A program made the translations under genes and the position numbers. This document shows, in pieces, positions 16,210 to 26,236 of a DNA stretch of 64,000 bases. The notes beneath the pieces were generated by a model that had not been told where the DNA came from, did no database searches, and worked only from the letters and a program-made list of their open reading frames with translations. Every line of letters starts with the position of its first letter. Position 1 is the stretch's first letter. The DNA lies in assembly GCA_905369775.1 (NCBI GenBank), contig CAJPJR010000002.1, positions 50,005 to 114,004 of the forward strand, in the 5' to 3' direction. Origin of the DNA: Prevotellaceae bacterium UBA1746. GTDB lineage: Bacteria > Bacteroidota > Bacteroidia > Bacteroidales > Bacteroidaceae.

Positions 16210-17640
16210 ATGGATAAAAAGCCAAAAATCACCACCCGACAGTGGGTCACCCTCGGCATTGTCCTCCCGCTCTATCTCCTTTTCCTCTATTGGGTGGAAT
16301 CTTGGTGGGGCTTGTTGCTCGTGCCCTTTATCATCGATTTCTACACCACACGTTTCATCGATTGGTACTGGTGGCGCAAATCCTCCAGCGGGGTCGTGCG
16401 GACGCTCATGGGGTGGGTCGATGCCATTGTCTTTGCCTTGGTGGCCATCTACTTCCTGAATCTCTATTTCTTCCAGAATTTCGTCATCCCCTCCTCGTCT
16501 TTGGAGAAAACCCTCCTGACGGGCGATTATCTGCTGGTGTCGAAACTGAGCTACGGCCCGCGCATTCCGCAAACGCCGCTGACGATGCCCCTCACCCAGC
16601 ACAATCTGCCCGTGTGGTTGGGCGGTGGCAAGAGCTACGTCGAATGGCCGAAATGGGACTACCGGCGTGTCAAAGGCTTCGGGCAGGTGAAGCCCGGAGA
16701 CATCGTGGTGTTCAACTACCCCTCGGGCGATACGGTGGCCAACAACTTTCAGGCGCAGGATTATTACCAATTGGTCTACTCCACAGGCGCACAGGCGCTC
16801 GGCGTGAACGAGCCTTCTGACTCCCTGGCTCCGGCTGTTCAACGCATAGCCTATGAAAAAATCTATGCCGTCGGGCATAACATGCTCTGGTCGGAGCCTT
16901 CGGTGGGCGGCATCATCGCTCGCCCCGTCGATCGCCGCGAGAATTACGTGAAACGCTGTGTCGGCGGACCGGGACAGACCCTGCAGATCAAAAACAACGT
17001 GATCTATCTCGACGGCAAAGCCCAACCGCAGCCCAAAGACGTGCAGTTCAACTATCTCGTGCACTTCAAACGGCTCCCGACTCCCGATTTCTGCAAAGAA
17101 AACGAGATCACCGAGGAAGATCTCCAGCGCAACGAGGCCGGCACGGTGACGATGCCGCTCACCGAGGCGCTGCGCCAAAAATTAGAGCGCATGCCGGACT
17201 TCTGTGACAAGCCGGTGAAAGCGCCGAGCTTCGACCAATGGCTCTTCCCGCTCGACATGGCGAAGAAATGGTCGACTTCGGACTACGGTCCGCTCTGGAT
17301 TCCGAAACGCGGAGCCACGATCAAACTGACTCTCGCCAACCTGCCGATCTACGAACGCTGCATCGCGGTCTACGAAGGCAACCGCCTGGAGGTGAACGGC
17401 GGAAAGATCCTCATCAACGGCCATGCCGTCGACAGTTACACCTTCAAGATGGACTACTACTGGATGATGGGCGACAATCGCGACAACTCGGCCGACTCGC
17501 GCTTCTGGGGTTTTGTGCCCGAAGACCACATTGTGGGCAAACCGCTCATGGTTTGGATTTCGCTCGACAAGGACTACGGCCTGTTTGACGGAAAGATTCG
17601 CTGGAATCGTTTCTTCAAATGGGTGGCCGACATCAAATAA
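16210..17640 (+). CDS. lepB: Signal peptidase I, long Bacteroidota form
   Basis: Cleaves signal peptides of exported proteins at the periplasmic face of the inner membrane. 476 residues, about one and a half times the E. coli enzyme, as usual in Bacteroidota. Two N-terminal hydrophobic regions (about 12-45 and 65-90) are followed by the catalytic FVIPSSSLEKTLLTGD with nucleophile Ser97. Leu98 replaces the usual Met. The Lys248 segment YVKRCVGGPGQ holds the general base. A large insert lies between the boxes, then GDNRDNSADSRFWGFVP near the end. The start at 16210 gives the expected short basic N-terminus. It sits between dapB and wbqC, a known Bacteroidota arrangement. Confidence 0.95.
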   Translation: MDKKPKITTRQWVTLGIVLPLYLLFLYWVESWWGLLLVPFIIDFYTTRFIDWYWWRKSSSGVVRTLMGWVDAIVFALVAIYFLNLYFFQNFVIPSSSLEKTLLTGDYLLVSKLSYGPRIPQTPLTMPLTQHNLPVWLGGGKSYVEWPKWDYRRVKGFGQVKPGDIVVFNYPSGDTVANNFQAQDYYQLVYSTGAQALGVNEPSDSLAPAVQRIAYEKIYAVGHNMLWSEPSVGGIIARPVDRRENYVKRCVGGPGQTLQIKNNVIYLDGKAQPQPKDVQFNYLVHFKRLPTPDFCKENEITEEDLQRNEAGTVTMPLTEALRQKLERMPDFCDKPVKAPSFDQWLFPLDMAKKWSTSDYGPLWIPKRGATIKLTLANLPIYERCIAVYEGNRLEVNGGKILINGHAVDSYTFKMDYYWMMGDNRDNSADSRFWGFVPEDHIVGKPLMVWISLDKDYGLFDGKIRWNRFFKWVADIK

Positions 17641-17704
17641 AAGCGGAATCATCGGGGAGCAGCTGCATAAAAGACACCCGCTCTCCTCAATTCCTCCCCA
17701 TTCT

Positions 17705-17747
17705 GCCGCCGCAGCTCCGCCCTGTGCTGAGCGGCGGCGGCTGTTTT
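17705..17747 (+). terminator. Weak hairpin with T run between lepB and wbqC
   Basis: GCCGCCGC pairs with GCGGCGGC around an imperfect AGC/GCT inner stem, followed by TGTTTTT. Since wbqC starts only 48 bp downstream with no visible promoter, this may attenuate rather than end transcription. Confidence 0.5.
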
Positions 17748-17794
17748 TCGGCACCGCGCCGCCGGTGTCTGCTTCTGTTTCCCCTTCTGTTCTC

Positions 17795-18463
17795 ATGATC
17801 CACCTCCTTTCGTCGGCCTATCTGGGCCCCGTTCATTATTACACCAAGCTCTTCGACGGCACCCCGGTGATCGAAGAGCGTTGCGACCACTATGTGAAGC
17901 AAACCTACCGCAATCGCTGCCTCATTGCCACGGCCGACGGCGTGTTGCCGCTCACCGTGCCGGTGCAAGGCCGCAGCCGAGCACAAGGGGGCGACTCGAA
18001 AACGCCGATGCACGAGATGCGTCTCTCCGAACACGGACGCTGGCGGGAGATGCACCTCAATGCGCTGACTGCGGCCTACGAGCGCACGCCGTATTTCGAA
18101 TATTACGTCGATGAATTCGCCGAAATCTATCGTACGCCCTTCGAACGTCTGGTCGATTTCAACGCGGCTTTTCAGCAATTGGTGCTGCGACTGCTCGACA
18201 TGACACCGCAATGGAGTGCCAACGAGGGGGACTATTTGCGCGCCGACGAGCATCGCGATATGATCGATTGGCGCGAAAAGATCCGTCCCAAGGTGTCGCC
18301 GGACTTCGACCCCACGTTTCGCCCTGCACCTTACTACCAGGTGTTTGCGGACCGCAATGGTTTTCTGCCCAACCTGAGTATTGTCGATTTGCTTTTCAAT
18401 ATGGGGCCGGAAAGTCGACTCGTTTTGCGCGATTCCATCGTGCCGAGTCCGGAACATCCGTGA
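17795..18463 (+). CDS. WbqC-family protein
   Basis: 222 residues. Begins MIHLLSSAYLGPVHYYTKLF, continues with HYVKQTYRNRCLIATADGVLPLTVPV, and contains HLNALTAAYERTPYFEYY, as in WbqC-like proteins. These are often encoded near glycan or signal-peptidase genes; their chemistry is not firmly known, though some act in sugar modification. The ATG at 17795 is chosen because it begins directly with the conserved core; the frame upstream overlaps lepB. It is last in the dapB-lepB-wbqC run, and a strong bidirectional terminator lies beyond it. Confidence 0.85.
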   Translation: MIHLLSSAYLGPVHYYTKLFDGTPVIEERCDHYVKQTYRNRCLIATADGVLPLTVPVQGRSRAQGGDSKTPMHEMRLSEHGRWREMHLNALTAAYERTPYFEYYVDEFAEIYRTPFERLVDFNAAFQQLVLRLLDMTPQWSANEGDYLRADEHRDMIDWREKIRPKVSPDFDPTFRPAPYYQVFADRNGFLPNLSIVDLLFNMGPESRLVLRDSIVPSPEHP

Positions 18464-18599
18464 TCTCCATGTCGCCGGTGTCCGGTCTTTGGCTTGAAAA
18501 CTGATCGCTTCAAAGCTTCACCGCCCGAAATGGGCGACCGGCCCGACACAAAAATCCGACCGGCGCGCAAAGTCTCGGCACAACAGGCCACAAAAAAAC

Positions 18600-18629
18600 G
18601 CCGCACACGAAATTTCCTTCGTGTGCGGC
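18600..18629. terminator. Bidirectional terminator between wbqC and bcp
   Basis: A perfect 12-bp stem (18600-18611 with 18618-18629). An A7 run on the left becomes a T run for minus-strand transcripts, so it chiefly ends bcp mRNA. The right side is followed by GTGTTTGTT for plus-strand transcripts. Confidence 0.85.
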
Positions 18630-18694
18630 GGTGTTTGTTGCAGCCTATGCCCAATTAGGTGCGCCAAGCACGAGGCGTGTCGGGCAAAGGGGGC

Positions 18695-19162
18695 TTATTC
18701 TTTGGGACTGACGGCCTTCAGAATTTGCTCGGCGTGGATTTTGGTGCGAATCTGTCCGGGCGTGAAGATGCGCTCCACACATCCCTTTTCGTCGATGAGG
18801 AACGTGGTGCGCAAGAGGCCGACGGTGATGCGACCATAGCGGTTTTTCTCGCCCCACACCCCCATGGCTTCGATGAGTTGCTTGTCGGTGTCGGCGATCA
18901 GCGGGAAAGGCAACGATTGTGCGGCGGCAAATTTGCGGTGGCTTTCGGCCGAATCGGCACTCACGCCCACGATGTCGTAGCCCAACGATTGCAATTCGGC
19001 GAAATGATCGCGCAGCGAACAGGCTTCGGCCGTACAACCGGGGGTGGAATCTTTGGGGTAGAAATAAAGTATGACCTTGCGGCCGGCGAAATCGCTCATG
19101 CGCACTTCGCGACCTTCTTGATCGTGTCCGAGCACTTCGGGCACTTTGTCTCCAATTTGCAT
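18695..19162 (-). CDS. bcp: Thioredoxin-dependent thiol peroxidase (BCP/PrxQ)
   Basis: Reduces hydroperoxides using thioredoxin as electron donor, cytosolic. 155 residues, normal length. The active-site stretch YPKDSTPGCTAEACSLRD has the peroxidatic Cys43 and a resolving Cys48 five residues later, the PrxQ signature. A basic R-T-T-F-L-I-D segment near residue 118 fits the fold. It is transcribed alone, divergent from gpmA, and ends at the hairpin at 18600-18629. Confidence 0.95.
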   Translation of the reverse strand: MQIGDKVPEVLGHDQEGREVRMSDFAGRKVILYFYPKDSTPGCTAEACSLRDHFAELQSLGYDIVGVSADSAESHRKFAAAQSLPFPLIADTDKQLIEAMGVWGEKNRYGRITVGLLRTTFLIDEKGCVERIFTPGQIRTKIHAEQILKAVSPKE

Positions 19163-19465
19163 AGTTGAAATGAGTTGTTAGGTTGTGCGATGGAAAGACA
19201 AAGGTGCATTTTCTCCGGCACTCCACCAAATGGTCGAAGGAATAAAGCGTTCTCGACATATCCCCGACCTTTTGTTTTGCCAACCACAAACAACGAACTG
19301 CGCACACCGCAATAGCGGCAAGACACTGCGAGTTTTTGCGGACAAAGGTTGGCTATGTCGGGCGCGTGGCGTAACTTTGCAATGCCCTCATGCGCCGTTT
19401 GGGCTGCTCCCTTCGGCACACGAGGTCAACGCAACGCATCACCATACAAACTCACAGCATACACA
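19163..19465. other. 303-bp divergent intergenic region bcp/gpmA
   Basis: Carries the gpmA promoter at 19348-19379. For bcp the reverse strand has CACCTTTG about 35 bases upstream of the start, a poor match to TAnnTTTG. No gene seen. Confidence 0.5.
19348..19379 (+). promoter_or_regulatory. Promoter of gpmA
   Basis: GTTG (19348-19351), 20 bases, then TAACTTTG (19372-19379). It excludes the upstream in-frame starts at 19349-19382 and supports ATG 19466. Confidence 0.78.
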
Positions 19466-20212
19466 ATGAAAAGAATCGTTTTGCTCCGCCACGGCCAAAG
19501 CCAGTGGAACCTCGAAAACCGCTTCACCGGTTGGACTGATGTGGATCTCACCGCACAGGGTGAGGAAGAAGCCCGCAAAGCTGGTGCCCTCCTCAAGAAA
19601 GAAGGCTTCAAATTCGGCATGGCCTACACCTCGTACCTGAAACGCGCCATCAAGACGCTCAACAACGTGCTCGACACGATGAACGAGGACTGGATCCCCG
19701 TGCAGAAGTCCTGGCGTCTGAACGAAAAGCACTACGGCATGCTTCAAGGCCTCAACAAGAGCGAGACCGCTGCCAAGTATGGCGAAGAACAAGTGCTCAT
19801 TTGGCGCCGTAGCTTCGACATTGCGCCCGATCCCATCGCTGAAGACGACAAAGAGCGCAACGCCAAGTACGAAGATCGCTATGCTGAGGTGCCCGACGCC
19901 GAACTGCCCCGCACCGAATCGCTCAAGGACTGCATCGGTCGCACACTTCCCTACTGGACGGCCGTGATTTTCCCCACGCTCAAGAAGGTGGACGACCTGC
20001 TCGTGGTGGCACACGGTAACAGCCTCCGCGGTGTGATCAAACACCTCAAGGGCATCAGCGACAAAGACATCATCAGCCTCAACCTCCCCACGGCACTTCC
20101 CTACGTGTTCGAGTTTGACGATGATCTCAACCTCGTGAAAGACTATTTCCTCGGCGACCCCGAAGAAATCAAGAAGCTCCAAGAAGCTGTGGCCAACCAA
20201 GGTAAGAAATAA
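19466..20212 (+). CDS. gpmA: 2,3-bisphosphoglycerate-dependent phosphoglycerate mutase
   Basis: Interconverts 3- and 2-phosphoglycerate in glycolysis. 248 residues, the usual size. The opening [15 protein letters not shown] contains the phospho-acceptor His9 in the RHG motif. [10 protein letters not shown], then [14 protein letters not shown] with the catalytic Glu, and [10 protein letters not shown] with the second His follow in order. The start at 19466 puts RHG at the N-terminus as in all homologues; the longer frame runs through the promoter. Single gene with its own terminator at 20251. Confidence 0.96.
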   Translation: MKRIVLLRHGQSQWNLENRFTGWTDVDLTAQGEEEARKAGALLKKEGFKFGMAYTSYLKRAIKTLNNVLDTMNEDWIPVQKSWRLNEKHYGMLQGLNKSETAAKYGEEQVLIWRRSFDIAPDPIAEDDKERNAKYEDRYAEVPDAELPRTESLKDCIGRTLPYWTAVIFPTLKKVDDLLVVAHGNSLRGVIKHLKGISDKDIISLNLPTALPYVFEFDDDLNLVKDYFLGDPEEIKKLQEAVANQGKK

Positions 20213-20250
20213 TTACCGCCGGGCGGCGACAGCATTCGCCTATAATTATT

Positions 20251-20283
20251 GCGCATCTTGCCCAAACAGCAAGATGCGCTTTC
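20251..20283 (+). terminator. Intrinsic terminator of gpmA
   Basis: A perfect 10-bp stem GCGCATCTTG/CAAGATGCGC with a 9-base loop, followed by TTTCGCGTTTT. Confidence 0.75.
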
Positions 20284-20431
20284 GCGTTTTGTGAATGGTG
20301 GCGAGCCAAAAGGACGGACAGCCCCGCTTCCGCAGATTCGGAAGCGGCACCTGCTTGGAAACGACGACACAAGATCGGCGCGAATCGAGGCTCCGCGTTG
20401 CATTTTCTCCCAAAGCAGAGCTAAAAACCAC

Positions 20432-20442
20432 GGTTTCATCGA
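20432..20442 (+). repeat. Recurrent intergenic element GGTTTCATCGA (copy 5)
   Basis: Identical to copy 1. Followed by GAAAACC, so GGTTT can pair with AAACC. Confidence 0.5.
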
Positions 20443-20664
20443 GAAAACCCCGCACATCGGTGTGCACTGCTTCGGAGGATATGCGCGGCCGTTCCCCATA
20501 TAATAATGTACCCCTCGACGGCCCTAAAAAAACGGGATTCGGAGCAGAAAAATCCGGAAAATATTTTGCTTGAAATCAACAACTTGACTTCACATTACTG
20601 AAGCTTCATTCCAGGGGTGGGGGAAAATTCGTCACAGCGTCCGACCTATCTGCAGATTTATTAC

Positions 20665-20672
20665 TAACTTTG
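20665..20672 (+). promoter_or_regulatory. -7 box of the dcw operon
   Basis: TAACTTTG, 28 bases before the rsmH ATG. No convincing TTTG at -33; the strength of this promoter is uncertain. Confidence 0.6.
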
Positions 20673-20700
20673 CTCGCTACTATATCGTAAATCTCACCAC

Positions 20701-21651
20701 ATGCCCACGCTCTGTCCCACTTATCACGTTCCGGTGCTGCTCAGCGAGACTGTCGACGGCCTCAATGTGCGCCCTGACGGCACGTATGTCGACGCCACAT
20801 TCGGCGGAGGCGGTCACAGCCGCGAAATTCTCCGACGCCTCGGGGCAAAAGGTCGGCTTTATGGCTTCGATCAGGATGCCGACGCCCGAAACAACGTGCC
20901 CGAAGACGAGCGGTTCACCTTTGTGGCCGCCAACTTCCGTTTCCTTCCCAACTGGATGCGCTATTACGGTGAAATCGAGGGGGTGGATGGTGTGTTGGCC
21001 GATTTGGGCGTGTCGAGCCACCACTTCGACGACGAAACACGCGGATTTTCTTTCCGATTTGACGCGCCGCTCGACATGCGCATGAACACACGCGGCGGAA
21101 ACACCGCCGCCGATGTGCTCAACACGTATGAGGAGGAGCAATTGGCTCGCATCTTCCAACTTTTCGGCGAACTGAAAAATGCGCGGCGGCTGGCTTCGGC
21201 CATCGTCAAGGCGAGAGGCACCAAGCCATTGGCGCAGATTGCCGATTTGTTGGCGTGTGTCCATCCACTCGTACCGAAAGAACGCGAGAAAAAGGACTTG
21301 GCCAAGGTGTTTCAGGCGCTGCGCATTGAGGTGAACCACGAAATGGATGTGCTCCGCGCACTGCTCGAAGGTGCACTCCGCGTGCTCAAGCCCGGAGGCC
21401 GACTTTCGATTCTTACTTACCACAGTCTCGAAGATCGTATGGTGAAGAACTTCATGCGGGCGGGCAACATCGAAGGAAAAGTGGAACAAGATTTCTACGG
21501 CAACCGCTTGGCGCCGATGAAACCGGTCAACAACAAAGTGATCGTGCCCTCGGCCGAGGAACAAGCTCAAAACCCCAGAAGCCGAAGCGCGAAATTGCGT
21601 GTGGCAGAAAAATGCGTAACTGTGCAAGGACGTCCGCAACATGAAAGATAA
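20701..21651 (+). CDS. rsmH: 16S rRNA (cytosine1402-N4)-methyltransferase
   Basis: S-adenosylmethionine-dependent methylation of C1402 in 16S rRNA. 316 residues. YHVPVLLSETVDGL opens the protein. The SAM-binding YVDATFGGGGHSREIL follows at about 28-43, then GFDQDADA, GVLADLGVSSHHFD and the C-terminal RLSILTYHSLEDRMVKNF. It is the first gene of the dcw run. Its last 11 bases overlap the next gene. Confidence 0.96.
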   Translation: MPTLCPTYHVPVLLSETVDGLNVRPDGTYVDATFGGGGHSREILRRLGAKGRLYGFDQDADARNNVPEDERFTFVAANFRFLPNWMRYYGEIEGVDGVLADLGVSSHHFDDETRGFSFRFDAPLDMRMNTRGGNTAADVLNTYEEEQLARIFQLFGELKNARRLASAIVKARGTKPLAQIADLLACVHPLVPKEREKKDLAKVFQALRIEVNHEMDVLRALLEGALRVLKPGGRLSILTYHSLEDRMVKNFMRAGNIEGKVEQDFYGNRLAPMKPVNNKVIVPSAEEQAQNPRSRSAKLRVAEKCVTVQGRPQHER

Positions 21652-22162
21652 TATCCCACTCGACGACACGACTCCCGACCCAAACAACACGGAACAGGAA
21701 ACCGCCACGTCCCAACGGCCGACAACTGAGCCCCAAAAGGAGAAAAAGAACTCGACTCCGGGCGCCGAGGGAAAAGAGCCGAATGAGGACGACATCGTCT
21801 TGCCTTCGGTCATCGAAATGACCGACGACGAGCTGTTCTTCAGCGGGAAAGCTTTCCTCGATCTCGTCAGCGGTACGATGCTGAGCGAGAAATTTCGCCG
21901 CAACTGGGGATTTATCTTGCTCATCGTGGCGCTTGTGCTGAGTTCTGTGGCTTTGGGCTATCTCACCCGCGCTGAGATGATCGAAAACGACCGCCTCAGC
22001 CGCGAAGCACTCAATTGGCGCTATAAAGCACTGACGCGTTCGAGCGAACTGAGGGAGCGAACCTTGCGATCGAACATCGAAAATCGCCTGCCCGACTCCA
22101 CCCTTCGCACACCGACCGAGAGTCCCTATGAACTTCCGGTAGAGAAAGAAGAAGAAAAATAA
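21641..22162 (+). CDS. ftsL: FtsL-like cell division protein
   Basis: 173 residues in the position of ftsL between rsmH and ftsI. The N-terminal ~75 residues are polar (Thr/Glu/Pro/Lys). One transmembrane helix follows (NWGFILLIVALVLSSVALGYL, about 88-108) and then a charged, probably coiled-coil periplasmic stretch (RLSREALNWRYKALTRSSEL). That single-pass topology and the context are the evidence; sequence similarity among FtsL proteins is always weak. It overlaps rsmH by 11 bp, so translation is probably coupled. Confidence 0.78.
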   Translation: MKDNIPLDDTTPDPNNTEQETATSQRPTTEPQKEKKNSTPGAEGKEPNEDDIVLPSVIEMTDDELFFSGKAFLDLVSGTMLSEKFRRNWGFILLIVALVLSSVALGYLTRAEMIENDRLSREALNWRYKALTRSSELRERTLRSNIENRLPDSTLRTPTESPYELPVEKEEEK

Positions 22163-22189
22163 GAACCACCCGGTGTAGATCCGCTGCGT

Positions 22190-24709
22190 ATGGCTGACAA
22201 TCAACCGAAATACAACACGAAAAGAGTCCTCAAACGTTACAAGATCATTGGCTTTGTCTTTGGTTTTGTGGGACTGCTCATCTTGATCAAAGCGGGCTAT
22301 CTCATGACTGTGGCGCGCGATTATTGGCTGGCCGTGGGCGAAAAGTTCGAAAGTGAGAATCGACCGCTGCCGGCCACGCGTGGCAATATACTTTCGGCCG
22401 ACGGTCAACTTTTGGCCACCTCATTGCCGGAATATCGCATCTACCTCGACCCTATGTCGTGGGAACCCGATTCCGCACGCCGCGTGAAAGACCAGCACCT
22501 GCGCGATTCGCTGCTCAACTTCTACATGGACAGCATCGTCAACGGCATGCACCGCATTCTTCCCGACGTGGATCCTGCGACACTACGCCAACGCATCAAA
22601 GAAGGACGCCGCAAACGGGAGCACAATATTTCACTCTATCCCAAAAGGGTGACGTTTCTTCAACTCAACGAGCTGAAAAAGCTGCCGCTCTTCCGCCTTC
22701 CGGTGGGCAAAGGGGGATTTCGCGCCGACGAGTTCCGCCGACGCAAAAACCCTTACGGGAATTTGGCCGCACGCACCATCGGAAAACTGCGCTCGGACAA
22801 CGATTCGGCGATGAGTGGGCTCGAATTGGCCTTCAACACCGAACTGAGCGGACGCCCCGGCGTGTATCACCGCGAAAAAGTGTCGAACCGCTATATCAAT
22901 ATTGTGGACACTTTGGCCGAAGACGGCTGTGATGTGGTCACCACACTCGATGTAGGCATGCAAGACCTCACCGAAAAAGTGCTCGGCGACCAGTTGCGCC
23001 ACCTCAATGCCCGCGCCGGCATGTGCATCCTCATGGAAGTTGCTACCGGCGATGTGAAAGCAATTTCATCGCTCTCGCGACTTAATGACGGCACTTACGC
23101 TGAAATCGAACCGCGTGCCGTGACTAACATGATGGAACCGGGATCGGTGTTCAAACCGATGTCGTTTATGGTGGCAATGGACGATGGAAAAATCACGATG
23201 AACAGCACTTTCGACACCGGGACGGGCGTAAGAGACATTCATGGCCGCAAAATGCGCGACGCCGACTGGCGAAAGGGCGGAAATGGCGTGATGACGGTGC
23301 CCGATATCATCAAGCGCTCATCGAATGTGGGCGTGAGCGGACTCATAGATCGTGCCTACGGACGCGACCCCGACAAGTTCGTGGAAGGACTGCAGCGCAT
23401 CGGCATCATGGAAGACTTGCATATTCCCATTCCCGGCTATCGTGTGCCGCGCATTCGCTACAAGCGCGACAATCCCAGCCGGTGGTACGGCACGACCCTC
23501 CCGTGGATGAGCATCGGATACGAAACGCAGGTGCCGCCTATCTCCACACTGACTTTCTACAACGGCGTGGCCAACGGCGGTAAACTCGTGCAACCGCGCT
23601 TTGTCACCGAAATCAGACGCAATGATGAGGTGGTAAAAGAATTCCCGGTCGTGGTGCTGCGCGAGAAAATGTGCAAGGACCAAACGCTGCGCGACATCCA
23701 GACCTGTCTTGAAGGGGTGGTCGGCAAAAATAGCGGGACGGGTAAACTGGCCTATTCCAAATATTTCCGCGTAGCCGGTAAGACCGGCACTGCACAAATC
23801 TGGAGTAAACACGGGTTTGCCGCCAACTATCTGGTGAGCTTTGCCGGCTATTTTCCCGCGGACCGACCGAAATACTCCATGATCGTGTGCATTGAGAAAA
23901 CGGCCCCCGCTTATGGGGGTATGCACTGCTGCCCGGTGTTCAAAAAGATCGCCGAAACCGTCATGGCCCGCGATTTGAATGCAGACTACCGCGCGGCGCG
24001 CGACAGTACAGTCCTCCGGCATGAACTACCTTTCATGGCAGCCGGCAACCTCAACGCACTTAATAATGTACTCGGTGCCATCGGTCTCGGAAAACAGGGA
24101 CTACCGGTCACCGCCTCGGGCATTGTGTGGGGAAGCAACACAGGTACAGACCGACAGGTGCGCCTCACCCAAGAAACCACCGTACAGGGTATGCCCTCAC
24201 TCATCGGCTACGGATTGCGCGATGCCGTCTATCGGTTAGAGCGCATGGGACTTCACGTCAAAGCCACCGGCGTGGGGCACGTGGTGCGGCAAAGCATCGC
24301 ACCGGGCACCCGAGTGCAACGCGGCATGCGCGTCGGTCTGCTACTTTCGTCCAAGGACGACAAGCACATCTCCGAAGAAGAGGACCAAACCTTCAGACGA
24401 ATGTATGGTCTGCCCGCAGAAAAGAAAGACAGTACGCAAAAAACTGCGGAACCATCGGTCCGAGAAAGCGAGAAGTCCGAGAAATCGGGCACGAACGACA
24501 ACCCAACAAAGAAAACTCCCCAACCCTCTACGAACGGTAAGGGAGAGAACGAAAAGAAAAAGGAACGGAAAACGGAAGCTGCGCCGACGACCAAATCTTC
24601 AACCGCCAACAACAAGACGCCCCACCCCGGTTCCTCAACATCGAGCACCGACAAGAAAAAGAATGCCGCCGCTCGCAATAAAAAAACGCCGAAAGGCTCC
24701 AAGTCATAA
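22190..24709 (+). CDS. ftsI: Division-specific penicillin-binding protein (FtsI) with PASTA domain and basic tail
   Basis: Transpeptidase cross-linking septal peptidoglycan, anchored in the inner membrane. 839 residues. One transmembrane helix (about 19-41), a dimerisation/pedestal domain, then the transpeptidase with SVFK (active Ser319), SSN (377-379) and KTGT (531-534). A PASTA domain follows (about 662-720, PSLIGYGLRDAVYRLERMGL). The last ~115 residues are low-complexity Lys/Ser/Thr/Glu-rich with no predicted fold, which is longer than I expect for FtsI and may be an added tail. Gaps of 27 and 9 bp to its neighbours mark it as part of one operon. Confidence 0.95.
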   Translation: MADNQPKYNTKRVLKRYKIIGFVFGFVGLLILIKAGYLMTVARDYWLAVGEKFESENRPLPATRGNILSADGQLLATSLPEYRIYLDPMSWEPDSARRVKDQHLRDSLLNFYMDSIVNGMHRILPDVDPATLRQRIKEGRRKREHNISLYPKRVTFLQLNELKKLPLFRLPVGKGGFRADEFRRRKNPYGNLAARTIGKLRSDNDSAMSGLELAFNTELSGRPGVYHREKVSNRYINIVDTLAEDGCDVVTTLDVGMQDLTEKVLGDQLRHLNARAGMCILMEVATGDVKAISSLSRLNDGTYAEIEPRAVTNMMEPGSVFKPMSFMVAMDDGKITMNSTFDTGTGVRDIHGRKMRDADWRKGGNGVMTVPDIIKRSSNVGVSGLIDRAYGRDPDKFVEGLQRIGIMEDLHIPIPGYRVPRIRYKRDNPSRWYGTTLPWMSIGYETQVPPISTLTFYNGVANGGKLVQPRFVTEIRRNDEVVKEFPVVVLREKMCKDQTLRDIQTCLEGVVGKNSGTGKLAYSKYFRVAGKTGTAQIWSKHGFAANYLVSFAGYFPADRPKYSMIVCIEKTAPAYGGMHCCPVFKKIAETVMARDLNADYRAARDSTVLRHELPFMAAGNLNALNNVLGAIGLGKQGLPVTASGIVWGSNTGTDRQVRLTQETTVQGMPSLIGYGLRDAVYRLERMGLHVKATGVGHVVRQSIAPGTRVQRGMRVGLLLSSKDDKHISEEEDQTFRRMYGLPAEKKDSTQKTAEPSVRESEKSEKSGTNDNPTKKTPQPSTNGKGENEKKKERKTEAAPTTKSSTANNKTPHPGSSTSSTDKKKNAAARNKKTPKGSKS

Positions 24710-24718
24710 TCCCACATC

Positions 24719-26167
24719 ATGCTCTTAAAGGATCTTCTTTTATCGACAGAAATTGTCGATTCCATCGGAAATCTCGAAACTAACATCACCGGCATTGCCA
24801 TCGATTCGCGCCGTGTTCGCCCCGGTTTTCTATTTGTGGCCGTGAAAGGCACGCAAACCGACGGCCACGCGTTTGTGGACAAGGCCATTGAAAACGGCGC
24901 TGCCGCACTTGTGGTCTGCGAACCCGTCAATGCGCCCAAAGCCTCCGCAGTGGTGCGCGTTTCCGACACGGAAAAGCTCGTGGGCCCCATTGCCACACGG
25001 TTTTATGGCGACCCTTCGCACAAACTGCGCCTCGTCGGAGTGACCGGCACCAACGGAAAAACCACCGTGGCCACGGTGCTCTACCAACTCTACCGAGGAT
25101 TGGGTTACAAGGTGGGACTTGTGTCGACGGTGTGCAACTATATTGACGACCGCACCGTGGAAGCCACGCACACCACCCCCGATCCGATCGAACTCAACGC
25201 ACTTTTGGCCGAAATGGTCGAGGCCGGCTGCGATTATGCCTTTATGGAATGCTCTTCGCACGCCATTCACCAACATCGCATCGGCGGTTTGCATTTCGAA
25301 GGGGCTCTCTTCACCAACCTCACGCGCGACCACCTCGACTATCACGGCACTTTCGAGAACTACCGCAATGCCAAAAAGATGTTCTTCGACAATTTGAGCA
25401 AATCGTCCTTTGCCGTGACCAACGCCGACGACAAAAACGGCATGGTCATGGTGCAAAACTGCGCAGGCAACGTCAAAACCTACAGCACACGCGCAGCAGC
25501 CGACTTCAAAGGTCGCATCATCGAGGAGAGCATCGAGGGAATGCTGCTCGAAATCGACGGGCGCGAAGTGAGTGTGCCCTTTGTCGGCCGTTTCAACGTG
25601 AGCAATTTGCTCTGCGTCTACGGTGCTGCGGTGATGTTGGGCGCCGATCGCGATGAGATTCTCCGCGTGATGTCGGGACTTCATCCCGTCAACGGACGCT
25701 TCGAAGCCATTCGTTCTCCCAAAGGCTTCAGCGCCGTGATCGACTATGCGCACACTCCCGACGCACTGGCCAATGTGCTGCAAGCCATTCACGATGTAAT
25801 CGGAAAAAATGGGCGCATTATCACCGTTTGCGGGGCCGGCGGAAACCGCGACAAGGGCAAACGACCGCTCATGGCGCAAGAAGCGGCCAAACAATCGGAC
25901 CAGGTGATCATTACCTCGGACAATCCGCGATTTGAGCGCCCGGAAGACATTATCAACGACATGTTGGCCGGACTCAACGACGAGCAACGCGCCAAGACTC
26001 TCCACATCACCGACCGACGAGAGGCAATTCGCGCTGCTGCCGCGATGGCACAACCCGGCGACGTGATTCTTGTGGCAGGAAAAGGACACGAACCCTATCA
26101 AGAAATCGAAGGAGTGAAACACCACTTCGACGATCATGAGGAAGTGCGTGCGGCTTTCGGTCTCTAA
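24719..26167 (+). CDS. murE: UDP-MurNAc-tripeptide ligase (meso-diaminopimelate adding)
   Basis: ATP-dependent addition of the third stem-peptide residue to UDP-MurNAc-L-Ala-D-Glu, cytosolic. 482 residues. The Mur ligase P-loop GTNGKTT is at 110-116, followed by [10 protein letters not shown]. The DNPR motif at 401-404 is the marker of enzymes that use meso-diaminopimelate rather than lysine, which agrees with dapB at 15.4 kb. Length is standard. It is 9 bp after ftsI. Confidence 0.96.
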   Translation: MLLKDLLLSTEIVDSIGNLETNITGIAIDSRRVRPGFLFVAVKGTQTDGHAFVDKAIENGAAALVVCEPVNAPKASAVVRVSDTEKLVGPIATRFYGDPSHKLRLVGVTGTNGKTTVATVLYQLYRGLGYKVGLVSTVCNYIDDRTVEATHTTPDPIELNALLAEMVEAGCDYAFMECSSHAIHQHRIGGLHFEGALFTNLTRDHLDYHGTFENYRNAKKMFFDNLSKSSFAVTNADDKNGMVMVQNCAGNVKTYSTRAAADFKGRIIEESIEGMLLEIDGREVSVPFVGRFNVSNLLCVYGAAVMLGADRDEILRVMSGLHPVNGRFEAIRSPKGFSAVIDYAHTPDALANVLQAIHDVIGKNGRIITVCGAGGNRDKGKRPLMAQEAAKQSDQVIITSDNPRFERPEDIINDMLAGLNDEQRAKTLHITDRREAIRAAAAMAQPGDVILVAGKGHEPYQEIEGVKHHFDDHEEVRAAFGL

Positions 26168-26236
26168 GCTTCGGACATTCGGCCGCCGGACTTCGGCCTT
26201 TCCCTCCTACATTCCCTCATTTTTCTCCATTTCATC

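Larger units (their letters stand above)
20213..20700. other. 488-bp intergenic region gpmA/rsmH
   Basis: Contains the gpmA terminator (20251-20283), element copy 5 (20432-20442) and a -7 box (20665-20672). No mraZ gene is present, although mraZ normally precedes rsmH in dcw clusters. Confidence 0.6.

Noticed and set aside
16346..16357. CGTTTCATCGAT inside lepB as a copy of the recurrent element
   Set aside because: It is in-frame coding sequence for R-F-I-D and can be explained by codon use.
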